Source: Synechococcus sp. A15-62 (GTDB lineage Bacteria > Cyanobacteriota > Cyanobacteriia > PCC-6307 > Cyanobiaceae). From it: DNA of 64,000 nt. A program made the position numbers and the translations under genes. The notes beneath the pieces were generated by a model. It searched no databases, was not told the DNA's origin, and saw nothing but the letters and a program-made list of their open reading frames with translations. Shown here in pieces: positions 9,115 through 18,338 of this stretch (positions are counted from its first letter, which is position 1; every line of letters begins with the position of its first letter). Location: contig NZ_CP047950.1 of the NCBI RefSeq assembly GCF_014280075.1, positions 1,178,001 to 1,242,000 on the forward strand, given 5' to 3'.

Positions 9115-10793
9115 CGATCCCGCAACTGCCGTTGTTCCGTTGTGCACCCAGGATCCCAATCCAACGTCCAATGGTCCACACCCGTGTCAGGAAACAGACG
9201 GGTCTCCTTCATCAGGCTTCGGCGTGCGTAGGTGACGTTCACACATTCCTGCTTCTCAAGCAGAACGGAAAGGTCACTGCTTCGTCGCACCCGGTAGCCA
9301 TTGATCGCCAACAGCTCATCGCCCACCACAAGTCCAGCCCGCTGCCCGGGACTGTCGCGCCGCACCCGCTGAATCAAAGCGGCGCCCTCAGCGTCCTTGA
9401 GGGTGAGTCCATGGTCGGGGTGCTTGAGCGGCACAGGGTCCATACGCAGCCCCAGAGCCTCCACGCAATCGATCAGGGGAAGGGCCTCGGGTTGATCCAG
9501 CCATTGATCCAGATCCGCTGCAAGATCGGCATCCCATGGAGCCACTGCCGCCTTGATGTGATCACGGCTATAGCCACGGGCCTGACGGCCGGGACCCTGC
9601 CACAACTCCCGCAGGATTGCAGCCATGGAGTGGCCCCGCTGGCGCAGGCGCACATCCAGACAGAAAGCCACGGCCGCACCGAGGCGGTAGTAGCTGATCT
9701 GGCTGTCCCGCGAGGCTGGCGTCGCTTTGTACAGCTTGATCCACGCCTCACGGGCACTGGCCGCGAGCGACTGGATCGAACAGCCGGGTGACATCAGCAC
9801 GCTGGACAGCTCCTCACCCAGATCCTTGAGCAGGGTCGGCCGATCCGAACAGCCCGCCAACAGGGGCAGGCTGAGGTCGAAGTAACTGGTGATACCCTCA
9901 GCAAACCAGAGGCCTTCGGTGATCACCGCCTGCCCGTAGTCGTAGGGGCGAAGCTCAATGGGTCGCAGCCGCCGCACATTCCACTGGTGCAGGTATTCAT
10001 GGCCGATCAGCTGCAACAGTTGCCGGTAGCCCTTGGGCTTGGCTAGAGCCGACCAGCTGAACTGCAGAACCGCACTGTGGTCGTGTTCCAGACCGCCATA
10101 GCCCTGATCGAGCAGTTGAAGCACCAGCTGGTAGCGGTCCCCCGCCGGAGGAGGGGTTCCCAGCAAGCGACAGGTGGCGCTGCACACCTTCTCAATGTCG
10201 CTGATGAAGTTCGGCGGCCAACCCATCGGGGGCGTGCCGATCAGCAGCAGCTCATGGCTCTTGCCCTCCACCATGAAGGGTTCTGCCTGGAACGGCCCCG
10301 CATGCAGCGGACTGTCCACGAGGGCATCGAAATCGGTAGCGACCCAGCCCTCAGCGCTGGTCTCCAGCGGCAGATGCACACTCCAGTGCTCCGGAGCCTT
10401 AACAACAACGTGATGCGTTGACCAGCGGCAGCCGTCGATGTCCATCGCCACAGCAGCGAGGCAGAGCGACGCGAAATCAGGATCGAGCAACCCGGTGCGG
10501 ACGGTCAGATCCCGGGCTTCAAGCTGATAGTTGAGGGTGAGCGGGCTCAGATCCGGCAGATCATAGAGCCACTGGTGCGGCGCCATCCGACGCACCGGAA
10601 GCTCCTCGCCGTTGGCCAGCAGCTGCAGGCTGTGCAGGTGCTGGACGTGATCACGCACCGTGTACGACCCCGGTGTCCACACCGGCAGTTGGAAGGTCTG
10701 CCGTTGGCTCTGCGGTGTCCATTTGATGGACACCGCAATGGTCTGTGTTTGGGGATGGCTCAGATCGAGCCGGACCTGAACCGGTTCGAACAC
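9096..10793 (-). CDS. M61 family metallopeptidase with PDZ domain
   Basis: A 565-residue protein of the glycyl-aminopeptidase-like M61 family. The N-terminal beta domain opens with QTIAVSIKWTP and WTPGSYTVRDH. The zinc motif HExxH is in GHEYLHQWNVRRLRP near residue 265, followed by the downstream glutamate region EGLWFAEGITSYF. A PDZ domain follows near residues 470-540 (RVRRDSPGQRAGLVVGDELLAINGYRV). No signal peptide is evident, so it may be cytoplasmic. It starts 1 bp after ycf35 ends and overlaps the amidase, so ycf35, this gene and the amidase look like one operon. Confidence 0.92.
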   Translation of the reverse strand: MFEPVQVRLDLSHPQTQTIAVSIKWTPQSQRQTFQLPVWTPGSYTVRDHVQHLHSLQLLANGEELPVRRMAPHQWLYDLPDLSPLTLNYQLEARDLTVRTGLLDPDFASLCLAAVAMDIDGCRWSTHHVVVKAPEHWSVHLPLETSAEGWVATDFDALVDSPLHAGPFQAEPFMVEGKSHELLLIGTPPMGWPPNFISDIEKVCSATCRLLGTPPPAGDRYQLVLQLLDQGYGGLEHDHSAVLQFSWSALAKPKGYRQLLQLIGHEYLHQWNVRRLRPIELRPYDYGQAVITEGLWFAEGITSYFDLSLPLLAGCSDRPTLLKDLGEELSSVLMSPGCSIQSLAASAREAWIKLYKATPASRDSQISYYRLGAAVAFCLDVRLRQRGHSMAAILRELWQGPGRQARGYSRDHIKAAVAPWDADLAADLDQWLDQPEALPLIDCVEALGLRMDPVPLKHPDHGLTLKDAEGAALIQRVRRDSPGQRAGLVVGDELLAINGYRVRRSSDLSVLLEKQECVNVTYARRSLMKETRLFPDTGVDHWTLDWDPGCTTEQRQLRDRWFEIV

Positions 10794-10794
10794 G

Positions 10795-11145
10795 TCAGTT
10801 GGTCTGCAGGATCAGCTCGGCGGAACCCATGCGACCAAGGTGCACCTGGTCGATCGCATGGAGCAGGGCGTAGCGACGGGTCACCCGCTGCAAGCGTTGT
10901 TCAAGCCCCGGCTGGCGGCTGATCCGTTGGATGTCGCCATGCATCACGATCGTGCCGTCCTCGCGCTGGGTCCAGCCCAGGGGCATGGCAGAGCCTTGGA
11001 ACGCGAGCACATCCACGGCATGGGAGTCGTCCGCGAATCCCTTCAATTCGATCGATCGCTTCACCGTGAAGCCCTCATCAGAAAGGGCCTGGACCAGACG
11101 CTCGAGGTCGGTGAAGACAGTCGGCAGGATGGAGAGATGGGACAT
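10795..11145 (-). CDS. ycf35: Ycf35 / DUF1257 family protein
   Basis: A 116-residue protein matching the chloroplast and cyanobacterial Ycf35 (DUF1257) family. It begins MSHLSILPTVFTDLERLVQALSDEG and continues with LGWTQREDGTIVMHGD and RRYALLHAI. The biochemical role is unknown. The ATG at 11145 is chosen because MSH is the typical family start. It is the first gene of a likely three-gene operon running to the amidase and diverges from purN, whose likely start codon lies only 15 bp away. Confidence 0.88.
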   Translation of the reverse strand: MSHLSILPTVFTDLERLVQALSDEGFTVKRSIELKGFADDSHAVDVLAFQGSAMPLGWTQREDGTIVMHGDIQRISRQPGLEQRLQRVTRRYALLHAIDQVHLGRMGSAELILQTN

Positions 11146-11160
11146 GGACCGGACCCCGCT

Positions 11161-11778
11161 TTGACAGACCCTAGCCACAACAATCGAGCTGACCAGGCCC
11201 CGCTGCAGCTGGGGGTGATGGCATCTGGAAGCGGCAGCAACTTCGAGGCCCTGGTCCAGGCGATTCAGGCGGGGGATCTCAACGCGCGGATCCAGCGGCT
11301 GGTGGTGAACAATCCGGGCTGTGGTGCCCAGCAGCGGGCGGAGCGTCTCGGCATTCCCGTATCGGTGCTCGACCATCGCCGGATCAAGGACCGGCACGAG
11401 CTGGACGGCGAACTGGTGCGCCTGTTTCGCGCCGACCAGGTGGAGCTGGTGGTGATGGCGGGGTGGATGCGAATCGTCACCGAGGTGCTGGTCAGCGGCT
11501 ATTCCGATCGTCTGATCAACATCCATCCCTCACTGCTGCCCAGCTTCCGTGGCATGGATGCCATCGGGCAGGCACTACAGGCCGGGGTAAAGGTCACCGG
11601 CTGCACGGTGCACATCGTCACCGAGGAACTGGATGCCGGCCCGATCCTGGCCCAGGCCGCCGTTCCCGTTCTTGATGGGGATGACCATGTCAGGCTCGCC
11701 CAACGGATTCAGGAACAGGAACACCTGCTTCTTCCCAGGGCATTGGCTGAGCTGAAGCCGACCTGGCGTCAGGGATAG
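11161..11778 (+). CDS. purN: phosphoribosylglycinamide formyltransferase
   Basis: PurN transfers a formyl group from 10-formyltetrahydrofolate to GAR in purine synthesis. Landmarks are GVMASGSGSNFEAL near the start, the folate and catalytic block INIHPSLLPSFRG with its histidine, and GCTVHIVTEELDAGPIL with the catalytic aspartate. The length of about 205 residues is normal. TTG at 11161 avoids overlap with the divergent ycf35 start. ATG at 11137 would overlap it by 9 bp, and GTG at 11215 would leave almost no leader before the first motif. The 3' end overlaps the convergent argC by 10 bp. Confidence 0.92.
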   Translation: MTDPSHNNRADQAPLQLGVMASGSGSNFEALVQAIQAGDLNARIQRLVVNNPGCGAQQRAERLGIPVSVLDHRRIKDRHELDGELVRLFRADQVELVVMAGWMRIVTEVLVSGYSDRLINIHPSLLPSFRGMDAIGQALQAGVKVTGCTVHIVTEELDAGPILAQAAVPVLDGDDHVRLAQRIQEQEHLLLPRALAELKPTWRQG

Positions 11779-12842
11779 AACGACTGCAGGGGAAGCCCCG
11801 TCTCTGGAGCGAGGCCTGCCATCAGATTGAGGCACTGCACGCCCTGCCCGGCCTGACCCTTGATCAGGTTGTCGATGGCACTCATCAACACAAGCTGACC
11901 GGTTCGGGTGTCCACTTGAACCGACAGCAACGCACGGTTCGTGTGGCGGGCCCACTTGGTGGCCGGGTAGGTGCCCACCGGCAGAACTTGAACGCAAGGG
12001 TGGTGGCGGTAGATCGCCTCCAGAACAGTGGTGCAGTCCTCGGCAGTGAGACCGGGGTCGCGCAGGCGGGCATAGACCGTGGAGAGCAGTCCGCGCACCA
12101 TCGGCACCAGGTGCGGCGTGAACTGAAGGCGGATGTCCTGACCAGCCACCTCCATCGCCATCTGCTCGATCTCGGACGTGTGGCGATGGCCGATCACGCC
12201 GTAGGGCGCGATCGATTCCGAGGCCTCCGCCAGCAGCATCGCCTCCTTCGGCACGCGGCCGCCCCCGGAGGTGCCCGTCTTGGCGTCAATGATGATGCCG
12301 CTGGTCTCGATCAGGCCCTGCTTGAGGAAGGGCAGCAGGGGCATCAGGCTGGCGGTGGGGAAGCAACCGGGAGCGGCGACAAGCTTCGCGTCAGCGATGG
12401 CGGGGCCGTTCCATTCCGGCAGGCCGTAGACGGCACTGCTGCAGAGCTCAGCGTCCTGACGGTTAAGGGAGCCGGCTTCCTTGGCATACACTTGCAGCCA
12501 CTGCTCCAGAGAGCGGTAGCGGAAGTCGGCGGAGAGATCCACCACCCGCACACCCCGCTCCAGCAGTTGCGGTGCCAACTGACAGGCCAGGCCGTTGGGG
12601 AGGCTCAGAACAGCGAAATCGGAACAGGCCGCGATCCGATCCGGATCCGCCGATTCCACCTTGGGGTCATCCGGCAGCGGCAGGAAGGAACAAACGGAGC
12701 TCCAGCGTTGACCAGCACTGCGTTCACCTCCAAGGAAACTCACAGACAATCCGGGGTGGCCCTGGAGCAGGCGGATGGTCTGCAGGCCGCCGTAGCCGGA
12801 GGCGCCGATCACAGCAACCCGTCCGCCCTTCACCGTTGCCAT
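11769..12842 (-). CDS. argC: N-acetyl-gamma-glutamyl-phosphate reductase
   Basis: ArgC reduces N-acetylglutamyl phosphate with NADPH in arginine synthesis. The Rossmann motif VAVIGASGYGGLQ is at the N-terminus, the catalytic cysteine is in VAAPGCFPTAS near residue 158, and GHRHTSEIEQ carries the conserved histidine. The 357-residue length is typical. Start 12842 puts the nucleotide-binding motif about ten residues in; the frame is open further upstream to 12986 but overlaps the ribBA leader there and looks non-coding. Confidence 0.95.
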   Translation of the reverse strand: MATVKGGRVAVIGASGYGGLQTIRLLQGHPGLSVSFLGGERSAGQRWSSVCSFLPLPDDPKVESADPDRIAACSDFAVLSLPNGLACQLAPQLLERGVRVVDLSADFRYRSLEQWLQVYAKEAGSLNRQDAELCSSAVYGLPEWNGPAIADAKLVAAPGCFPTASLMPLLPFLKQGLIETSGIIIDAKTGTSGGGRVPKEAMLLAEASESIAPYGVIGHRHTSEIEQMAMEVAGQDIRLQFTPHLVPMVRGLLSTVYARLRDPGLTAEDCTTVLEAIYRHHPCVQVLPVGTYPATKWARHTNRALLSVQVDTRTGQLVLMSAIDNLIKGQAGQGVQCLNLMAGLAPETGLPLQSFYP

Positions 12843-12943
12843 CGCTTCAACCGCCGACGTTGTCCTGCCTGCCATTGAACCAACCAGCCAACGATCGATC
12901 GTACAGAGATCAATAATGAAGGCATCTCCCAGCGACCAGGCTC

Positions 12944-14575
12944 CTGAACCCCAGTTCCCTTGACCCCGCGAATGAACCCATCGCATTTGATGCCATCAGC
13001 GACGCGCTGGCGGCGATTCGCAGTGGGGAATGCGTTGTCGTGGTGGACGACGAACAACGGGAGAACGAAGGCGATCTGATCTGCGCGGCCCAGTTCGCCA
13101 CCCCGGAAGCGATCAACTTCATGGCCACCGAGGCACGGGGCCTGATCTGTCTCGCCATGGAGGGGCAGCGGCTGGACGAACTGGATCTACCGCTGATGGT
13201 GGACCGCAACACCGATGCCAACGAAACGGCCTTCACCGTGAGCATCGATGCCGGCATCGAGCATGGGGTGACCACCGGAATCTCCGCAGAAGACCGCGCC
13301 GCCACGATTCAGGTGGCCCTCAACCCAGCCACGCGGCCAGCGGAACTGCGCCGCCCTGGGCACATCTTTCCCCTGCGCGCCCGCCCCGGCGGCGTGCTGA
13401 AACGGGCCGGCCACACCGAAGCCGCCGTGGATCTGGCACAGCTGGCGGGCCTTAGCCCTTCCGGAGTGATCTGTGAAATCCAGAACAGCGATGGCTCCAT
13501 GGCCCGCTTGCCGGAGCTGCGCAGCTACGCCGATCGCTGGGGGCTGAAGCTGATCAGCATTGCTGACCTGATCCGTTACCGGCTGGAGAACGAGCGCTTC
13601 GTTCGCCGCATGGCCCAGGCCCAGATGCCCAGCCGTTTCGGCAATTTTCAGGCAGTGGGCTACCGCAACGAACTGGATGGCTCCGAACACGTTGCCCTGA
13701 TCAAAGGTGAGCCCAATGCCCTGAGCGAGCCCGTGCTGGTGCGCATGCATTCCGAATGCCTCACCGGAGATGCCTTCGGCTCACTGCGCTGCGATTGCCG
13801 GCCCCAGCTGGAGGCGGCCCTGCACCAGATCGAAGCGGAAGGCGAGGGTGTGGTCGTTTATCTGCGCCAGGAAGGGCGGGGCATTGGCCTGATCAACAAG
13901 TTGAAGGCCTACAGCCTCCAGGAAGCCGGACTTGACACCGTTGAAGCCAACGAGCGGCTTGGCTTCCCGGCGGATCTGCGCAACTACGGCGTCGGGGCGC
14001 AGATCCTCTCCGACCTCGGCATCCACCGGCTGCGGTTGCTCACCAACAACCCCCGCAAGATCGCCGGCCTCGGCGGCTATGGCCTGCAGGTGGAGGAGCG
14101 GGTGCCGCTGGTGATGGACCCCGGCGCCCACAACGCCGACTACCTGGCGGCCAAGCGGGAAAAGCTCGGGCATCTGTTCGAATCCGAGAGTCCCTGTGTG
14201 GTGCTGGCCCTGGCAGTGAACGTGGGCCCCGAAAGCTGGCCCACCATTCGTCAGGAGGTGGAGGCCATCGCCCAGCGCCATGGCTTCAGCCTTGAGGCCC
14301 TGCATGAACCTCGCTTGTTAGCGCTGTGGGATCGACCGCAATTCGTCTGGAAACTGATTCCCGACGGCGCCGATGCAGCCCCCCTGCTCAAGAATCTGGC
14401 GGCACTGGCAGCCACCGAACGGGTGGGTCTGATGCGCGTTCCCACCGAGCGGATGGCCCTGCACCCGCCCCAAAACCTTGAACGGGTGGAGCATCAACTC
14501 AATGAATTGATCAACCTGGGCAGTGACGGACTGCTTGAAAACGGCCCATCACTGCTGCATTGGACCCGAAGCTGA
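12944..14575 (+). CDS. ribBA: bifunctional DHBP synthase / GTP cyclohydrolase II; start unclear
   Basis: The enzyme makes 3,4-dihydroxy-2-butanone 4-phosphate and converts GTP to the riboflavin pyrimidine precursor. The RibB half shows [14 protein letters not shown] and FTVSIDA; the RibA half shows [14 protein letters not shown] with zinc cysteines and [11 protein letters not shown]. After GTP cyclohydrolase II come about 130 extra residues (from [13 protein letters not shown]), a tail I do not recognise. The first ATG/GTG/TTG in frame is GTG at 13040, which would delete the conserved [15 protein letters not shown] segment. The frame is open back to 12920 with CTG at 12944 as a possible start. 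An ATG at 12916 in another frame runs only to TGA at 12961, so a frameshift or sequencing error is possible. Confidence 0.88.
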   Translation: MNPSSLDPANEPIAFDAISDALAAIRSGECVVVVDDEQRENEGDLICAAQFATPEAINFMATEARGLICLAMEGQRLDELDLPLMVDRNTDANETAFTVSIDAGIEHGVTTGISAEDRAATIQVALNPATRPAELRRPGHIFPLRARPGGVLKRAGHTEAAVDLAQLAGLSPSGVICEIQNSDGSMARLPELRSYADRWGLKLISIADLIRYRLENERFVRRMAQAQMPSRFGNFQAVGYRNELDGSEHVALIKGEPNALSEPVLVRMHSECLTGDAFGSLRCDCRPQLEAALHQIEAEGEGVVVYLRQEGRGIGLINKLKAYSLQEAGLDTVEANERLGFPADLRNYGVGAQILSDLGIHRLRLLTNNPRKIAGLGGYGLQVEERVPLVMDPGAHNADYLAAKREKLGHLFESESPCVVLALAVNVGPESWPTIRQEVEAIAQRHGFSLEALHEPRLLALWDRPQFVWKLIPDGADAAPLLKNLAALAATERVGLMRVPTERMALHPPQNLERVEHQLNELINLGSDGLLENGPSLLHWTRS

Positions 14576-15019
14576 TCAGCCTTCCTGGATCGTCACCTTG
14601 TTGATCTTGGAGCCGTTGGCCAGCTTCAGCACCACGTCCATGTTGCCGGTGTGGCCGAACACGGTGTGCACGCCATCGAGGTGAGGCTGGGCCTCATGGC
14701 AGATGTAGAACTGCGAGCCGCCGGTGTTGCGACCGGCATGGGCCATGGCCAGGGTGCCGGCCTGGTGCTTCTGCTGGTTGATCTCGCAATCAATCTGGTA
14801 GCCGGGGCCACCGGTACCAGCCATGCCGCGGGCTCCTTCACGGCTGTTGGGGCATCCACCCTGGGCCATGAAGCCGGGGATCACGCGGTGAAAGGCCAGA
14901 CCGTCGTAGAAGCCATCCTTGGCCAGCTTCACGAAGTTGGCGACGGTGTTCGGGGCATCGGCTTCGAACAGCTCGAGCTCGATCAGGCCTGCTTCAGTGT
15001 CCATCAAGGCCTTGGTCAT
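14576..15019 (-). CDS. cyclophilin-type peptidyl-prolyl isomerase
   Basis: A 147-residue single-domain cyclophilin that catalyses proline cis-trans isomerisation. Key blocks are [16 protein letters not shown], the catalytic-arginine segment [38 protein letters not shown] and [12 protein letters not shown]. There is no signal peptide, so it is likely cytoplasmic. The start at 15019 gives the usual short N-terminus. It lies back to back with ribBA (no gap between stops) and 40 bp from the divergent MTA phosphorylase start. Confidence 0.93.
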   Translation of the reverse strand: MTKALMDTEAGLIELELFEADAPNTVANFVKLAKDGFYDGLAFHRVIPGFMAQGGCPNSREGARGMAGTGGPGYQIDCEINQQKHQAGTLAMAHAGRNTGGSQFYICHEAQPHLDGVHTVFGHTGNMDVVLKLANGSKINKVTIQEG

Positions 15020-15059
15020 GGTGGCGCGAGCAAAATTGGAGTGTAAAGAGACGCCGACC

Positions 15060-15968
15060 ATGCCCGACCTCTCCCAAGCCCGCGTCGGTGTGATCGGCGG
15101 CAGCGGTCTCTATTCGATCCCCGGCTTGCGCCAGGTGGAGGAACGCACGGTCGACACACCCTTCGGGGCACCATCCGATCAACTGCGCCTTGGAGAGCTC
15201 GAGGGCGTCGACACCGTCTTCCTGGCCCGCCACGGCCAACATCACCATTTGCTTCCCAGTGAAGTGCCCTATCGGGCCAACATCTGGGCGATGCGTTCAC
15301 TAGGGGTGCGTTGGCTGATCTCGCTCTCGGCGGTGGGGTCGTTGCAGGGGCATCTGCAGCCGCGCGACATGGTCGTGCCCGATCAGTTCATCGACCGCAC
15401 CCGTGATCGGCCCGCCAGTTTCTTCGGCAACGGCTGCGTGGCCCACGTCAGCCTTGCGGACCCCTTCTGCCCCAATTTGAGTGCCCTATTAGCCGATGCC
15501 GCCGAACAGGGGTTGCCGGAGGGTCGACGGCTGCACCGCGGTGGCACCTATCTCTGCATGGAGGGCCCAGCCTTTTCCACCCGGGCCGAAAGCAAGCTGT
15601 ACCGCTCCTGGGACTGTTCGGTGATCGGGATGACCAATCACACCGAAGCTCGTCTGGCCCGGGAAGCCGAACTGGCCTATGCCTCCCTGAGCATGGTCAC
15701 CGACTTCGACTGCTGGCATGAGGATCACGACGCCGTCTCGGTGGAGATGGTGATCGGCAACCTTCAGGCCAATGCCTCCGCCACCGAACCGATCCTGAGT
15801 GGATTGATGCAGCGGCTCAAGCAGGACCCTCCCGCCTCGCCGGCCCACACAGCCCTCGCCAATGCCCTGATCACCCCCAAAGATCAAGTCCCGGCGCAGA
15901 CCCGGTGCAACCTCGATCTGTTCACCGCCCCCTATTGGGGACCGTTCGATCAGGCCTCCGCCAGCTGA
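15060..15968 (+). CDS. mtnP: S-methyl-5'-thioadenosine phosphorylase
   Basis: MtnP splits methylthioadenosine, the by-product of polyamine synthesis, into adenine and methylthioribose 1-phosphate. The sequence has the phosphate-binding [24 protein letters not shown], and the purine and ribose block [19 protein letters not shown] followed by [14 protein letters not shown]. The length (302 residues) and VTDFDCWHE near the end fit the MTAP rather than the purine nucleoside phosphorylase branch. The 3' end overlaps murQ by 19 bp on the opposite strand. Confidence 0.9.
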   Translation: MPDLSQARVGVIGGSGLYSIPGLRQVEERTVDTPFGAPSDQLRLGELEGVDTVFLARHGQHHHLLPSEVPYRANIWAMRSLGVRWLISLSAVGSLQGHLQPRDMVVPDQFIDRTRDRPASFFGNGCVAHVSLADPFCPNLSALLADAAEQGLPEGRRLHRGGTYLCMEGPAFSTRAESKLYRSWDCSVIGMTNHTEARLAREAELAYASLSMVTDFDCWHEDHDAVSVEMVIGNLQANASATEPILSGLMQRLKQDPPASPAHTALANALITPKDQVPAQTRCNLDLFTAPYWGPFDQASAS

Positions 15969-16900
15969 GCGCCGCAGGCGGCCAAGGCAGGCCGCAGCTG
16001 CTGGTCGTGCTGTTGCAGAAGAGCTTTGGCCTGGTCCACCGACAACCCTGCAGCGGCCATCAACAGGGCGAGTTTCACCGATCCGCCTGCCTCCTCCAGC
16101 AGCGTCAGCCCCCGCTCCCGCTCCACGCCAGCCAGATCACGCATGATCCGCAGCGACCGGTCCACCAGCTTGCTGTTGCTGGCGGCCACATCCACCATGC
16201 GGTTGCCGTAGACCTTGCCCAGCTTCACCATCACGGCGGTGGAGAGGGTGTTCAACGCCAGTTTTGTGGCGGTTCCGGCCTTCATCCGGGTGGATCCCGT
16301 CAGCAGCTCAGGGCCTGTGAGCAGGCGGATGTCGATATCGCAGGGCAGAGGGGCCTGCTCCGTCGGAACACAGGCCATGGCGATGGCAAGCGCTCCGATG
16401 CTTTTGGCGAACGCCAGCCCACCGCGCACGTAGGGGGTGGTGCCGCCGGCGGCGATGCCCACCAGGCAGTCCTTGGTGCTGAAGCCCCGCTCCTCCAGAT
16501 CCGCGCGTCCTGCGGCCTCAATGTCCTCAAGCCCTTCGGAGCTGCGCAGCAACGCGGCGGAACCACCGGCGAGTACCCCTTGCACCTGCTGGGGATCACT
16601 GCAGAAGGTGGGCGGACATTCCGCGGCATCCAACACCCCCAGCCGTCCGGAGGTGCCGGCACCCAGATAAAAGAGGCGGCCTCCGGCACGGAGGCGATCG
16701 GCAACGGCATCAACCGCCTGGGCCAGGGCCGGGGCCACCGCAGCGACGGCTTCCTGGGGGCGACGATCCTCGTCCGCAAACAACTGCACCAGAGCCAGGG
16801 TGTCGAGCTGATCGAGGCGTGAACTGCGCTGGTTGCTCTGCTCAGTGAGCAGGTGGCCGCGGTCGCTGGAGGGCTGCAGATCGGGGTCGAACACGGCCAT
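15950..16900 (-). CDS. murQ: N-acetylmuramic acid 6-phosphate etherase
   Basis: MurQ removes the lactyl ether from MurNAc 6-phosphate, feeding recovered cell-wall sugar into amino-sugar metabolism. The SIS-domain motif GAGTSGRLGVLDAAECPPTF near residue 75 is diagnostic, with GIAAGGTTPYV and TGSTRMKAGTATK further on. The 316-residue length is normal. No MurNAc transporter or kinase is beside it, so the substrate source is not shown here. It starts 3 bp after the DUF3110 gene ends, in what looks like one transcription unit with dnaK and dnaJ. Confidence 0.94.
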   Translation of the reverse strand: MAVFDPDLQPSSDRGHLLTEQSNQRSSRLDQLDTLALVQLFADEDRRPQEAVAAVAPALAQAVDAVADRLRAGGRLFYLGAGTSGRLGVLDAAECPPTFCSDPQQVQGVLAGGSAALLRSSEGLEDIEAAGRADLEERGFSTKDCLVGIAAGGTTPYVRGGLAFAKSIGALAIAMACVPTEQAPLPCDIDIRLLTGPELLTGSTRMKAGTATKLALNTLSTAVMVKLGKVYGNRMVDVAASNSKLVDRSLRIMRDLAGVERERGLTLLEEAGGSVKLALLMAAAGLSVDQAKALLQQHDQQLRPALAACGAQLAEA

Positions 16901-16903
16901 GGC

Positions 16904-17362
16904 TCAGAGCAGACCCTCCAGGCGCCGACGCAGCTCATCCAGTTCAGGATTCGATTCCGGTTCGGTCTCCAGTCCCTGGCGCGCCGGCTCCGCGGCCTGC
17001 TGCTCGGACACCCCGTCATCCGAAACCGGGGAGTCCGAGAGCATGTCGTCCTTCCAGTTGCTCACATCGCGGTTGCTCTGGGGTGGCGCCATGAACAGAC
17101 GCTCCTCGTCATTGCTTGGCACAAAGCCCGACTCGATCAGCCGGGCCTCGTAGCCGGCCTCACGGCAGAACAGATCCACGTCTTCCCGATCAAGGGCCTC
17201 CACCGTCGGAACAGGAAAATCCTGGGCCTCCAGAAGGCCGGCATAACGCTCGGCATCGTCGGGGTTCTCAAATAGCAGAACCACGGTTCGACCGGCGATT
17301 TCAAGCGAGTGGATGCCTTCGCTATCCGTACCGGCGTCAAAGAGCAGGACGTGGACGCGCAT
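16904..17362 (-). CDS. DUF3110 domain protein
   Basis: A 152-residue cyanobacterial protein. The first 85 residues form the DUF3110 domain: MRVHVLLFDAGTDSEGIHSL, VVLLFENPDDAERYAGLL and the acidic VEALDREDVDLFC with EAGYEARLI. The second half is hydrophilic, rich in Asp, Glu and Pro, and ends in a helix with alternating charge. The function is unknown. It sits between dnaJ (43 bp away) and murQ (3 bp). Confidence 0.85.
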   Translation of the reverse strand: MRVHVLLFDAGTDSEGIHSLEIAGRTVVLLFENPDDAERYAGLLEAQDFPVPTVEALDREDVDLFCREAGYEARLIESGFVPSNDEERLFMAPPQSNRDVSNWKDDMLSDSPVSDDGVSEQQAAEPARQGLETEPESNPELDELRRRLEGLL

Positions 17363-17405
17363 CAGGAAAACCGTCAGATCAACCGGACCGGAGTCTCACC
17401 CATCG

Positions 17406-18338
17406 TCAACCACCCTGCTCGGATTCGCTCGCCAGTTCCTGAAGACGCCTGTAGAGCGCTCGTTCCGCATCACCCAGATCCGACGGAATCACCACAACGA
17501 TCTCCACCAACTGGTCACCTCGCTCGTCATCAAGCTGCAGCCCACGCCCCCGCAGCCGCAACAAACGTCCACTGGATGAGCCTGGAGGAACCTGCAGCGT
17601 CACAGGTCCATCCAGGGTCGGCACATCCACAGCGCAGCCGAGAGCCGCATCCGGCGGAAACAGCATCAGCTTGTAGAGCACCCGCAAGCCGTCGATCCGA
17701 AGCCCGTCGTCGGTCACAACCCGGAGCTGCAGGAAATGATCACGGCCACCGGGGGCAACGCCTTCAAGCCGCAGGCGCCATCCATCTCCCGCAAAGGGAG
17801 GCGTGTTCAGCTCGATCACGGTGCCGTCATCGAGCGTCAGTTCCACCACAGTTCCCTGGAGAGCCTGATCCGGGGTGAGATGAACCACCGACTCGAGATC
17901 TTCCACGGCACGCACCGGCGGCGGTGGCGGCGGCGCCGACACCGGAGGTTCATGGCCTCTGGTTTCACGGCTGGCGTCATCACCCCGTAAGGATGAATCA
18001 GGCTCGTCCTCAACCTCAGCCGGAGAACGACCTGTTGAGCCGCCAAAGATCACATCGAGGTAATCCTCAAAATCAGGGAAGCCCTGGGCAAAGGGATCGG
18101 CACCATCCGCTCTGGATCCACCCCCCCGCTGCCAGGCCTCACGCCGGCGGGGATCGCTGAGCACCGCATAGGCCTCATTGACCAACTTGAAGCGCTCTTC
18201 AGCAATGGGATCGTTGCTGTTGAGATCGGGATGCCAGCGACGGGCCTCCCGACGAAAGGCCCGTTTGAGTTGCTGATCCGTGCAGTCGGAATCGACCCCC
18301 AGCAGAGACCAGTAATCAGGCTCAGCGGTAGATGTCAT
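17406..18338 (-). CDS. dnaJ: DnaJ-like co-chaperone without zinc finger
   Basis: A 310-residue J-domain protein that would stimulate the ATPase of the adjacent DnaK. The J domain spans about residues 8-75 and carries the HPD motif (RRWHPDLNS). A long Ser/Glu-rich linker with a run of prolines follows. The C-terminal part resembles the DnaJ C-terminal substrate domain (LTPDQALQGTVVELTLDDG and VPPGSSSGRLLRLRGRG) with no CxxCxGxG zinc repeats. It is therefore CbpA-like or type II rather than classical DnaJ. The start at 18338 overlaps the dnaK stop by 17 bp; ATG at 18359 would add seven residues. Confidence 0.88.
   Translation of the reverse strand: MTSTAEPDYWSLLGVDSDCTDQQLKRAFRREARRWHPDLNSNDPIAEERFKLVNEAYAVLSDPRRREAWQRGGGSRADGADPFAQGFPDFEDYLDVIFGGSTGRSPAEVEDEPDSSLRGDDASRETRGHEPPVSAPPPPPPVRAVEDLESVVHLTPDQALQGTVVELTLDDGTVIELNTPPFAGDGWRLRLEGVAPGGRDHFLQLRVVTDDGLRIDGLRVLYKLMLFPPDAALGCAVDVPTLDGPVTLQVPPGSSSGRLLRLRGRGLQLDDERGDQLVEIVVVIPSDLGDAERALYRRLQELASESEQGG

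Noticed and set aside
13040-14575. GTG at 13040 as the true start of ribBA
   Set aside because: It would remove a conserved segment of the DHBP synthase domain, so translation must begin upstream.
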